Source: an uncultured Clostridia bacterium (GTDB lineage: Bacteria > Bacillota > Clostridia > UBA1381). From it: DNA of 64,000 nt. Below are positions 7,401-14,774 of the stretch, in pieces. The position numbers and the translations under genes are program-made. The DNA is taken from assembly GCA_944391225.1 (NCBI GenBank), contig CALXSS010000005.1, positions 1 through 64,000 of the forward strand, in the 5' to 3' direction. The notes beneath the pieces are model-generated. The model did no database searches. It was not told the origin of the DNA and saw only the letters and a list, made by a program, of their open reading frames with translations. Position 1 is the first letter of the stretch. Every line of letters begins with the position of its first letter.

Positions 7401-10270
7401 CCGGGGTGCGATACATACAGCTGCACTACCTCCATGCCCGCAGCTTCGCCCGCATTCTTCACATTAACGGACGCTTTTACAGTTCCGTTCGCCTCAGCCT
7501 GATCTGTTGATACGGTAAAATCAGAATATTCAAAATCAGTATAGCTCAGACCATAGCCGAAAGGATATACCGGCTCTCCCGTATAATACTGATATGTTCT
7601 GCCGGGGCTTGCCGCTGTGCTTTGCAGGTCATAATCAGTATAATAACCGGTTATTCCCTCAACCGTTTTCTTTGATGTGTTTGCAAGCTCCAGCTTTGAA
7701 AGGTCGTCGGCTTTATACCATGTTGTAGATAATCTGCCCGAAGGATTGACCTGACCGGTAAGCGTCTTTCCGAACGCTGTTCCCTGTGTTTGACCGTTGT
7801 AAGATGTCCAAAGTATAGCCTTGACCTTATCCGCGAACGGCTCTACATCTATCTGACCTACCGTTTGCATCGCAACAACAGTCTTTTCCGGATAAGCGTC
7901 GGCTATAGCCTGAACATGCGACTGGTGTTCCGGCAGAGCTATGGAGGCTCTGTCATTCGATTCCTTGGAATCCGCTGTGGTCGTTCCCGCATAAGCAATT
8001 ATGATATCTGCCGAATCAAGCTGCTGCCGATAGTTTTCTACTGAAAACTCCTTTTCTATCGGCATTATTGAAATATATATATCAGCAATGCCGCCATATC
8101 CGCCGTCCGCGCCTGTGTACGCGCCTGTAAAGGTTTCAAAGCTGTCGGCGCCGCCTGTGGCGTCCCCCTCAATTATAGCCACTGACGGACCGTTGGCGCT
8201 GCCGTAATTCATAACTATATCCCCGCCGAGAGAGCCGGACGGTGTTGATACCTCCGCTTCCACCGACACAACATCAGTAAGCTCTACATTTCTGATCACA
8301 GCTGACGCTGTTGGCGTAACGCCGCAGAGCGTGCCGTTTTCCAAACTCATTCCCGAAACATTTTCTGCCTTGCTAATATCTATTGTCTTTTTTGAACCGT
8401 CTGATCTCACAAGAACTATGCTCTTGATATTCATTATCTCCGCGTCATCTGCGACAGAGCCGAGATAACTGAGGACCGCTGACGGATTTGTTTTTGAAAG
8501 CTCCTCTTTAAGCCCCTCGTACGGCGTCACTGTTTTTTCAGGCTCGCCCGAGTAATCACCGAGCACGACCTCTCCTGCATACGGTCCGACAATAACTATA
8601 TCCTGAGCCGTTTGCGAAAGCGGTAATATATCATCCTCGTTTTTGAGCAGCACCCATGATTCTTCCGCTGCCGCCTCTGCCGCCGCGACATGCTCGTCAG
8701 TTTCAAGCTGATCCTTGGTTATCTCCGAATAGCTTACCCCCTCGTCAAACTCGCCTGTTCTGAACCTCTGCAAGAACAGATTATAAACATTCGTTTCAAG
8801 CTCCTGCTCAGAGATATAGCCCTGCTTTACCATTTCAACGCCGTTTGTTGTAGCCGCGCAGCCTCCGCCAAGATAACATTCTATATCCATTCCCGCCAAA
8901 AACGGCTGAGCTATTGCCTGCGCGTCAGGCACGTCAGCAGAGCCGAGCATTCCCTGCTTGTACGCACTGTTCTTTATCATATCCTCGCCAGCTCCGCAGT
9001 CACTTGTAACATAACCGTCAAAGCCCCAGTTCCGTCTTAACAGATCTGTGAGCAGATAACTGTTGGCAGATGAAGGCAGATAATTATACAGCAGCTCGCC
9101 GTTCCTGTAAAGCGTTGTCGCATTATAGGACGACATGACCGATGCCGGATGCGCCTTTTCCACTACGTTCTGGAACACCTTTGCATAGTAATTTCTCATA
9201 TTAAACTCGCTGAGCACAGATGTTCCCCCGCGGCGGTTTTTCTCGTTATTATTAGCTGCGAAATGCTTCAATGTAGATATTGTTTTAATATATTTCTCGT
9301 CATCTCCCTGCATTCCGTTGACAAACTCCGACGCCAGCTCGCCCGTGAGATACGGATCCTCGCCGAACGTCTCCTCATTTCTTCCCCAGCGCGGATCCCT
9401 TGCCATATTTATTGTCGGGCTCCAGTATGAAAGATCCGTGACTGGATTCTTTGCCCTTGCCTCTGTCGAGGTTATGTCCGCTATATTATAGATAAGCTCG
9501 CTATTCCACGTGTTAGACATTGAAAGAGGCGCGGGAAAGCTTGTCGCCTTGCCCTGTCTTGCAACGCCGTGCAGAGCCTCGCGCCAGTAATTGTACTCCG
9601 ATACGCCGAGCCTCTCTATTGCAGCCGCTCTGTATCCTATCTGAGATACCTTTTCTTCAAGCGTCATTCTTGAGACAAGATCGGCAGCGCGCTCCTCAAA
9701 CGTGCGCGATGTATCAAGATACACCGGCAGTTCAGCTCCGCCTCCATCTGTATAGAACCGTACATAAACATAATTGCCGCAGTATGCGTTTCCGCCCTCC
9801 GTTTTTATATTAAGCGTTATGTTTCCCGCCGCCTTATTAGTTATGAGCTCCGTGCTGAAAACACTGTAGTTTGTCCAGCCTCCGGTATATACCGAATCAA
9901 ATACCGCTATATCTGTATCCCCCGCCTTTATACTGATCGACGAATTATTCTCATTTGCGGCGTATATTTCTATACGGTCATAATCGGTATTGTTGAGCTC
10001 CATGTACGAAAGAGTCAGCACAGCGATCCCCTCATCGCTTGTTCTCAGGTTATCCGGGCGCAGTACACCGCCGTTTTCGTCATCAGTTATGATCTCGCCC
10101 TTATTCCCTTTTACAGTTATGGAATCCGCGCCGAAATTCAAAATACTTGAACCGTCGCTCATAACATTTATAGTTCCGTAATCAGCTCCGTCTTGCGCGA
10201 GCGCCTGAGGGAACGTTCCTAATACCACAGCGGCAGCTGCTGCAAATGATACTATTTTTTCTAATTTCAT
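4463..10270 (-). CDS. Giant secreted GH3 glycosidase with C-terminal rhodanese domain
   Basis: This 1935-residue protein has a signal peptide (MKLEKIVSFAAAAAVVLG, cut near residue 25) and an N-terminal CBM6-like region (about 45-175). The GH3 catalytic barrel (about 185-510) has the nucleophile Asp424 in GYVTSDCGAG, a form typical of beta-xylosidase or arabinofuranosidase-like GH3. The GH3 C-domain (about 535-910) is interrupted near 615-740 by a beta-sandwich insert. A fibronectin-like domain, Big-like domains, a helical linker (about 1140-1200) and a CBM6-like domain follow. The last about 105 residues are a rhodanese domain with active-site loop CAGGTR (Cys1904). It should act on xylose- or arabinose-containing side chains outside the cell; the role of a secreted rhodanese is unknown. 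RBS AAGGAGG supports the start. An AraC gene is divergent. Confidence 0.9.
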   Translation of the reverse strand: MKLEKIVSFAAAAAVVLGTFPQALAQDGADYGTINVMSDGSSILNFGADSITVKGNKGEIITDDENGGVLRPDNLRTSDEGIAVLTLSYMELNNTDYDRIEIYAANENNSSISIKAGDTDIAVFDSVYTGGWTNYSVFSTELITNKAAGNITLNIKTEGGNAYCGNYVYVRFYTDGGGAELPVYLDTSRTFEERAADLVSRMTLEEKVSQIGYRAAAIERLGVSEYNYWREALHGVARQGKATSFPAPLSMSNTWNSELIYNIADITSTEARAKNPVTDLSYWSPTINMARDPRWGRNEETFGEDPYLTGELASEFVNGMQGDDEKYIKTISTLKHFAANNNEKNRRGGTSVLSEFNMRNYYAKVFQNVVEKAHPASVMSSYNATTLYRNGELLYNYLPSSANSYLLTDLLRRNWGFDGYVTSDCGAGEDMIKNSAYKQGMLGSADVPDAQAIAQPFLAGMDIECYLGGGCAATTNGVEMVKQGYISEQELETNVYNLFLQRFRTGEFDEGVSYSEITKDQLETDEHVAAAEAAAEESWVLLKNEDDILPLSQTAQDIVIVGPYAGEVVLGDYSGEPEKTVTPYEGLKEELSKTNPSAVLSYLGSVADDAEIMNIKSIVLVRSDGSKKTIDISKAENVSGMSLENGTLCGVTPTASAVIRNVELTDVVSVEAEVSTPSGSLGGDIVMNYGSANGPSVAIIEGDATGGADSFETFTGAYTGADGGYGGIADIYISIMPIEKEFSVENYRQQLDSADIIIAYAGTTTADSKESNDRASIALPEHQSHVQAIADAYPEKTVVAMQTVGQIDVEPFADKVKAILWTSYNGQTQGTAFGKTLTGQVNPSGRLSTTWYKADDLSKLELANTSKKTVEGITGYYTDYDLQSTAASPGRTYQYYTGEPVYPFGYGLSYTDFEYSDFTVSTDQAEANGTVKASVNVKNAGEAAGMEVVQLYVSHPGAGEGNIPKKQLKGFEKISLEPGETKTVGFELDISDMSLFDEAEQKLVVPEGEYIISIGKNAADTAFTGKVKVSGTLSSELKTVRAIPDGITLKGYICEDGTDLTALNSIDAGLSAVMSDERLVDLKNAAVRYSSSDASVAIVDENGVVTPSVKEGTAVITAEVTVDGVKKTDSFPVVTVLEIKPGADEVSAAKAELEAVYNSLPANAYSEENRNKLSGIYNEGVSAIDAAMTKTELEQLLKSYIAELKAVEMDALEVGYSIGSENKEYLYNGVIDYREGGIEPFSGASGTVRTDAPYTGIQLKAYDEGGAEVSGISWQLKKLDSSSRQAAEIDPDTGELTVYGNGIVEIIAANTDAGICGRQIIYINMQIEAEYADDGGGADLTDKQSGASGGNAGSTSSSWMLYRSVKLTELENLIVRYAGKNAGSIYISADKSSDKDKLIASVSVPSTGGWSTWEETETELYRDNIYTLSESGALDEYGCTDVYIQTNGINLDYFRLNYYENDDEQPYVIEKVSGTVDGSINVQLGWRGSAEASQAVMTAAVYDDDSSVKRMYMTDVSGAGAYDILTEAQEGEKIKIFIWNDTRSMLPLGAAYEYSFKTPEPSRMVVYSLNSGEYDYTVLSGGNDGDAYTEVNGLSGYGGWVIANKGTKYEYTDVNDNVYEYEFTASWQAGTGGEAKRSLYFTPEGRCRVTVVFNGAEGRDMYIVQGGKKLAIGYGSGADVSFSAETDDVSQPVYVYGGSSNKNLYAIIVEYYGQADPAAEPVILQETEWLGVDTYLVRGADGSTSIKRAAADDTGVSLDTAVFAERDKSYSGEELVVNSIAEYNGRLYAGCDGGYVMIFTECEKCSRLIKLSDHDIKELSIENDRLILRGADTELSYALSDVGADAVAAEEASVMIAAGAIAIDVRSAEEYASVCAPDTVNIPLDVLEAELDGFDKNTALIFMCAGGTRAAEAVRIARAQGFERVFNLGSFESLM

Positions 10271-10480
10271 TATTGTCCTCCTTATCCTATTATGCAGAAA
10301 ACCGTTACACTATCTGAATATACTGCTTATTTCATAAGCGCGTGCCGGCTGCGCTATTTTTCTTATACTTGCATTTTACCACGATATGTGTTAGAATTAA
10401 AGAAATAAAAGAAAAGCAATTAGCCAAAAATTGCACAAATGATATTCTGTTTAAATTTGTAAAGTTAAAGGAGTGATAGC

Positions 10481-11287
10481 ATGATACCTTTTTATGAGCT
10501 CCAGCCATCTGATCTGAATATAATATACAATAAGCGCGAGCTGAATTTCAGACCGCATATACATAAATATGTTGAAATACTATATGTTTTTAAAGGCGGA
10601 CAGCATCTTGAAATAAACAGCAAAAAGTTTCTGCTTGACGAGGGCGACGCCGCTATAATTTTTCCCGATCACCTGCACAGCTTTTCAAGACCGGTACAGC
10701 GAGAAGCGGCAGTTATATTCCTTATATGCACGCCGGAAATTTTCGGCTCACTCTTTACAAGCCTAAATGAGTGCACGGCAGATGTGCCAATTGTAAAAAA
10801 AGAAGACATACCGGAAAGAGCCGTGTATGCCTTCAATAATCTCGACAAAACAAACAGCTTTGCCGAAAACCTTGGATGGGCGTTGATAATAATGTCGTCA
10901 TTGCTTGAGCATATAAAGCTGCGCAAAACACATCGCATGCCTGTCAATGACATTATGCCTAAGCTTATTAAATTTATTGATGAGAATTTTACGCGTCCGC
11001 TGAGCCTTGACATGCTTGCAAATGAATTTCATGTCAGCAAATACTATATATCCCATATATTTTCAAACAGGATAAACATGAATTTCAGGAATTATATAGG
11101 CACACTGCGCGCCGAATACGCCGCCACCCTGATACGCACGACAGGCGATAACATGACAGCGATAAGCGATAAAGCAGGCTTTGAAAGCCAGCGAACCTTT
11201 AATCGTATTTTTAAAGCTATATACGGTATTTCCCCGCTTGAATACAAATCAAACATCAACGCGTATCTCAAATCACAAAATCAATAA
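10481..11287 (+). CDS. AraC-family regulator, divergent to the GH3 gene
   Basis: A 268-residue protein with an N-terminal cupin sensor domain (RPHIHKYVEILYVFKGG) and a C-terminal AraC DNA-binding domain (LSLDMLANEFHVSKYYISH; RTFNRIFKAIYGISPLEYK). The RBS AAAGGAG directly precedes ATG 10481. The gene is 210 bp from the GH3 start on the opposite strand and is likely its local regulator. It shares domain layout but only modest sequence with the AraC proteins at 3479 and 26854. Its 3' end overlaps the last codons of a decayed gene on the minus strand. Confidence 0.9.
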   Translation: MIPFYELQPSDLNIIYNKRELNFRPHIHKYVEILYVFKGGQHLEINSKKFLLDEGDAAIIFPDHLHSFSRPVQREAAVIFLICTPEIFGSLFTSLNECTADVPIVKKEDIPERAVYAFNNLDKTNSFAENLGWALIIMSSLLEHIKLRKTHRMPVNDIMPKLIKFIDENFTRPLSLDMLANEFHVSKYYISHIFSNRINMNFRNYIGTLRAEYAATLIRTTGDNMTAISDKAGFESQRTFNRIFKAIYGISPLEYKSNINAYLKSQNQ

Positions 11288-11441
11288 TATGTGATGCTCG
11301 CGTATATATCGTTTACATATCCGTCATACAGATCGAACTGCGCTGACGGAAAGTGCATTTCAAATCCGCGTATAAGCCCGTTTGTCAGCTTACATCATCA
11401 GCATGAAGCTCAGTTCCGCAATTGCTGCATTTTCTGCTCAT
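11281..11441 (-). pseudogene. Remnant of a zinc-ribbon protein gene
   Basis: After the stop of the next upstream gene, an RBS (GGAGGG) precedes ATG 11441. Eighteen codons follow (MSRKCSNCGTELHADDVS), a complete zinc-ribbon start, then TGA. In another frame the sequence continues as a protein-like tail (about 35 codons, containing GFEMHFPSAQFDLYDGY) ending at 11281-11283. This fits a zinc-ribbon gene that lost its middle and its reading frame. It could also be a genuine 18-residue peptide, but that is less likely. Confidence 0.4.
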
Positions 11442-11457
11442 GACAATATCCCTCCGG

Positions 11458-12096
11458 TCATAAAATATCGTTTTCCTGCTCGTAATCCACGCCGTAAATA
11501 TACCATGCGCCGCCGCTTTTGACAAGTATGAAATCATACTCCAGCGCCATAATGCGTCCGTTTTCACCTGTCAGTCTGCACGTTACCTCAACATCGCGCA
11601 TATCTGATATTTTGAGGCTGTATCTGCTGCTAAGCTCCGTTTTCATTTCTCTCAGCTCATCACGGTCGGCGCGCTCGCTGTCAGTGATCTTATACTTATA
11701 ATCCTTTACGCCGCCCAGCGTATCGGTCATATCATCTTTCATATTTTTCAGCATTTTTCCAGCCGCATTATACATGCTTTCCCTGTCGCCATAGTTGACG
11801 CCGAGTATCTCCTCAGGAAAGAGCGAAACATATGTCTTGCCGTCCTGAGTCTCAATAGTGCATTTCATATAATCCTTTACAATTTTTTTATAGCTCTGTC
11901 CGCTGAACACAGCTATTGCGGCTGCCGCGATCAGAAGTACAACTATTGCCACGGCTGCTATACCAATTATCTTATTCTTTCCGCTGGTTTCCGCGCTGTA
12001 CACCACAGGAAGCTGCGCTTGAGGCAGCTCATTTCCGCATTTAGGACAAAACCTCACGTCATCGCCGACAGACGCTCCGCATTTATTGCAATACAT
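11458..12096 (-). CDS. Zinc-ribbon single-pass membrane protein
   Basis: A 212-residue protein. A rubredoxin-type zinc ribbon (CNKCG...FCPKCG) covers residues 3-21, one transmembrane helix rich in Ala, Ile and Val lies near 45-65, and an extracytoplasmic alpha/beta domain follows (about 70-212) ending in GGAWYIYGVDYEQE, which resembles NTF2-like or DUF4878-like lipoprotein domains. The zinc ribbon faces the cytoplasm if the topology is as usual. No enzymatic motif is visible. It is the third gene of a run of zinc-ribbon genes (13243 to 11281), probably one operon. Confidence 0.75.
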   Translation of the reverse strand: MYCNKCGASVGDDVRFCPKCGNELPQAQLPVVYSAETSGKNKIIGIAAVAIVVLLIAAAAIAVFSGQSYKKIVKDYMKCTIETQDGKTYVSLFPEEILGVNYGDRESMYNAAGKMLKNMKDDMTDTLGGVKDYKYKITDSERADRDELREMKTELSSRYSLKISDMRDVEVTCRLTGENGRIMALEYDFILVKSGGAWYIYGVDYEQENDIL

Positions 12097-12119
12097 ATAT
12101 TATCCTCCGTCAGTTCTTT

Positions 12120-12536
12120 TTAGCTAAGAACACTTACAAAACCAATTCCCGCCGCCATCATGATAAAGAATACCAACAGACCTATACCCAGCATTATAAG
12201 GAAAACAACTATCTGAGCCTTAGCCCAGTTTCTGAATGTCTGTTCCTTTGAAACATCGCCTGACCATATCACAAGCAATACTATGTACGCGATAGTTCCC
12301 AGTATCGGTATGCACGCTATAATATTCAGCACAAGCGACCTGCCTATCCAGCCGCCTACAGAAACAGGACAGCCGCCGTTTTGAGGCGCTGCATAGGTCG
12401 CGTAATTATTGGGCATTCCCTGCGCGTATCCGCCGCCGTTGCCGGGATCCTGAGCGGGTTCGCATCTGCATCCGCATCTGCGGCAGAATTTAGCAGAATC
12501 ATCAAGCGTCTCTCCACATCTCGCACATCTTTTCAT
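12120..12536 (-). CDS. Zinc-ribbon protein with two membrane helices
   Basis: A 138-residue protein. The N-terminal double-Cys motifs CARCG and CRRCGCRC form a zinc ribbon, a Gly/Pro/Asn-rich linker follows, and then two hydrophobic segments (SLVLNIIACIPILGTIAYIV and IVVFLIMLGIGLLVFFIMM). A strong RBS (GGAGGTG) precedes ATG 12536, so the longer frame into the previous gene is not used. It is similar to zinc-ribbon membrane proteins of unknown function common in Clostridia. The 15-bp gap from the upstream gene suggests co-translation. Confidence 0.75.
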   Translation of the reverse strand: MKRCARCGETLDDSAKFCRRCGCRCEPAQDPGNGGGYAQGMPNNYATYAAPQNGGCPVSVGGWIGRSLVLNIIACIPILGTIAYIVLLVIWSGDVSKEQTFRNWAKAQIVVFLIMLGIGLLVFFIMMAAGIGFVSVLS

Positions 12537-12550
12537 GATAACACCTCCGT

Positions 12551-13243
12551 TTACTCTGCAAGTTTTTTGCCGCAGACCGTGCAAAACAGAGCGCCTTGCT
12601 CTGCCTTTGCTCCGCAGGCTTTACAAAATACAGCTGACGCCTCTCCGCTTTCCGGCTTTGTGTCATCATCTGTTATCGTCTTGTCCTGCTCTGCCGCGCT
12701 CTCGGGTACTTCCACATTCTCAGGTTCTGCCGCGCTCTCCGGCTCTGCCGCCGCAGACGGCTGTGCTTCAGGCTCTGCCGGATCCTGTTTTACCTCTTTC
12801 TGCTCAAAGCCGCAGTAGTTACAAAATACAGTTCCCTCAGATATCATCCTGCCGCAGTTTGTGCAGAACACCTGTGCCGGCCGCTCCTCAGCCTCAAGCC
12901 TTGCGCCGCAGACGGTGCAAAACAGCGAGCCTTCAGGATTCATAGCGCCGCACCTTGCACAGCCACAAGTGTCGTTCATGCTGCTGAGCTGTTTTTTCAG
13001 CTCCTCAATACGCTTGTTCGTCTCTTTTACCGAATACACCAGCTCTTTTAATCTTTCATCAGGCTCTGAGCCGTGAATTGAAAAATACGCTCTGCCTATC
13101 TGATTATATAGATTATTCACCGCTCTTTCCTGATCGGAAATATCTGCATTTATCCTGACTGTATCAGCCACATTCCTTGTTTTTTTTATTGCACCCTGTC
13201 CCGCCTGACTGATGCGTCGTCCCAGATCATCAAAAAATGCCAT
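12551..13243 (-). CDS. Coiled-coil protein with three zinc ribbons
   Basis: A 230-residue soluble protein. Residues 1-90 form a helical region of coiled-coil type (ISDQERAVNNLYNQIGRAYF, VKETNKRIEELKKQLSS). Three zinc ribbons follow: CARCG...FCTVCG, FCTNCG...FCNYCG, and after a Glu/Pro/Ala-rich linker, FCKACG...FCTVCG. The first gene of the zinc-ribbon group, it has a promoter at 13359-13387. The repeated Cys pairs suggest a scaffold or nucleic-acid or protein binding role, but nothing specific can be named. Confidence 0.75.
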   Translation of the reverse strand: MAFFDDLGRRISQAGQGAIKKTRNVADTVRINADISDQERAVNNLYNQIGRAYFSIHGSEPDERLKELVYSVKETNKRIEELKKQLSSMNDTCGCARCGAMNPEGSLFCTVCGARLEAEERPAQVFCTNCGRMISEGTVFCNYCGFEQKEVKQDPAEPEAQPSAAAEPESAAEPENVEVPESAAEQDKTITDDDTKPESGEASAVFCKACGAKAEQGALFCTVCGKKLAE

Positions 13244-13358
13244 CTTTTTTCCCTCCTGTACATAATCGATTTATCTGCGCTGTATAGCTTTTATTTTCTC
13301 ATTTCATAATGGGCAGCATACGCTCACTGCGTTTAACAGCCGCCTGTTCTTCGTTATT

Positions 13359-13387
13359 ATTCTATCATATGCACAATAAAAAGTCAA
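13359..13387 (-). promoter_or_regulatory. Sigma-A promoter of the zinc-ribbon operon
   Basis: On the minus strand TTGACT (13382-13387) and TAGAAT (13359-13364) are separated by 17 bp. It lies directly after dispersed repeat copy B, which isolates it from the upstream CLC gene. Confidence 0.75.
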
Positions 13388-13416
13388 CAAAGTTATGACA
13401 TTTTATACAAAAACGC

Positions 13417-13505
13417 GAGGCTGCCGCAAAACTCAACGAGTTTGCAGCAGCCTCACAGAAGCCGAAAAATAGTGTGGAACGACTGAAACGAACGGCTCAG
13501 CCACG
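13417..13505 (-). repeat. Dispersed terminator repeat, copy B
   Basis: The long hairpin (13417-13454, arms GAGGCTGCCGC and GCAGCAGCCTC) plus a diverged core (GAAAAATAGTGTGGAACGAC) up to the CLC stop codon. The C/A mismatch seen on the plus strand becomes a G-U wobble in RNA of the minus strand, which is the direction of the CLC gene it follows; a TTTTT run comes after the hairpin. Confidence 0.75.
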
Positions 13506-13511
13506 GTACAG

Positions 13512-14774
13512 TTATTTTTTCAATACGCTGTACATCGATCTTATAACATGTCTTTGCGACGAGTATATCGAGTTATTGCCGTTCACCGCAAAGGCTATCG
13601 CGCAGGCAACAGCATAGTACAGCGCGCCCCCGCCGCCGAACAGCTCTATGCCTATAAAAATAGGCGCAAGCAGTGTGTTTGTTGCCGAGCCGTATACTGC
13701 CACGCAGCCCATCGCGGTGCAAAGCCCTATAGGCATGCCGGTCAGCTGAGAAAAAGCCGCTCCTGCCGCTGCGCCTATAGCAATAAGCGGCGTCATCTCG
13801 CCGCCCGAATAGCCGACACATATACATATCACAGTAAATACAAATTTCAATGCAAAGTCATATATGTAGAATGAGCCATGCTCAAATATCCCCTCTATAA
13901 GCAGCTCGCCTGTGCCGCAGTATCTGCCGCCATGGATAAACATCAGGAATCCTGCCATTATGCAGCCAGCCGCAAAAATGCCGAAATAGGGATTATCTAC
14001 CTTTTTCTTATAGATCTCCCTCGATTTTGTAAGTGCAATAGCGAACAGCCTGCCTATTATGCCGAAAGCCACCGCGGCTATTATCAAAAGAAACACATTC
14101 CGCGGCGTAGTCGCCAATGACGCGTCTATGCTGAAATGGAACGGCTCATAGCCGCAAAGCCCGGCAACCATACAAGCTGTATACGCGCTTATGAACGAGG
14201 GCACAAGAGCCTCATAAAAGAGTATGCCTGTAGCGACAAACTCAAGCGAAAAGAACATTCCGCCGAGCGGAGTGCCGAAAAGTCCGCCTAAAGCCGCGCT
14301 GACGCCGGCAAGCATAAGTATCTGCGAATACTTTCTACTCCTGAAAATGCGCGAGGCGTAATCGCCGACAGCCGCGCCGCACTGAGCCACTGTTCCCTCC
14401 TTGCCGGTGCTCGCTCCAAAGCTTAGCATGATGAGATTTGCCGCGAGCTTCAACGCTACATAGGCATTCGGGAACTTTCCTATCTTTCGAGCTCTGCCGA
14501 AGTCCTTTATCTCGCCCTTTTCGTTCACCTCGCCCATCTGGTAGGCTATAGCCAGATCAAGTCCCTGCCGAGAGCGGGGACTGAATTTTCTGTAAAGAAA
14601 AACTATAGCTATACCGGCTGCGCCTAAAAACGGCGTCAAATACAAATAATACTCTCTGTGCACCTCTGTTACAAAACCGAGAGCCAGTCCGAACAGACCT
14701 GATATAACGCCCATCACCGCGCCTATAACAAGCGCGATGAGCGAGCATATAAGCGTATCCTTAGTTTTCCTCAT
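13512..14774 (-). CDS. CLC-family antiporter, probable CLC-F fluoride/proton antiporter
   Basis: A 420-residue polytopic membrane protein of the CLC family. The motif GKEGT (residues 124-128, with the gating Glu126) replaces the GREGP of ordinary chloride CLCs; GREGT is the hallmark of the fluoride-exporting CLC-F branch. A later block, [15 protein letters not shown], also fits that branch. Its job would be to expel fluoride in exchange for protons. No fluoride riboswitch was found upstream; the start codon overlaps the end of uvrA by 14 bp, so it appears to be translated from the uvrB-uvrA transcript. Assignment to the CLC family is firm; the fluoride specificity is inferred from the motif. 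Confidence 0.8.
   Translation of the reverse strand: MRKTKDTLICSLIALVIGAVMGVISGLFGLALGFVTEVHREYYLYLTPFLGAAGIAIVFLYRKFSPRSRQGLDLAIAYQMGEVNEKGEIKDFGRARKIGKFPNAYVALKLAANLIMLSFGASTGKEGTVAQCGAAVGDYASRIFRSRKYSQILMLAGVSAALGGLFGTPLGGMFFSLEFVATGILFYEALVPSFISAYTACMVAGLCGYEPFHFSIDASLATTPRNVFLLIIAAVAFGIIGRLFAIALTKSREIYKKKVDNPYFGIFAAGCIMAGFLMFIHGGRYCGTGELLIEGIFEHGSFYIYDFALKFVFTVICICVGYSGGEMTPLIAIGAAAGAAFSQLTGMPIGLCTAMGCVAVYGSATNTLLAPIFIGIELFGGGGALYYAVACAIAFAVNGNNSIYSSQRHVIRSMYSVLKK

Noticed and set aside
6909-7502. Plus-strand frame of 197 codons inside the GH3 gene
   Set aside because: Antisense shadow of the GH3 gene with Ser/Thr/Ala-rich low-complexity sequence and no RBS.
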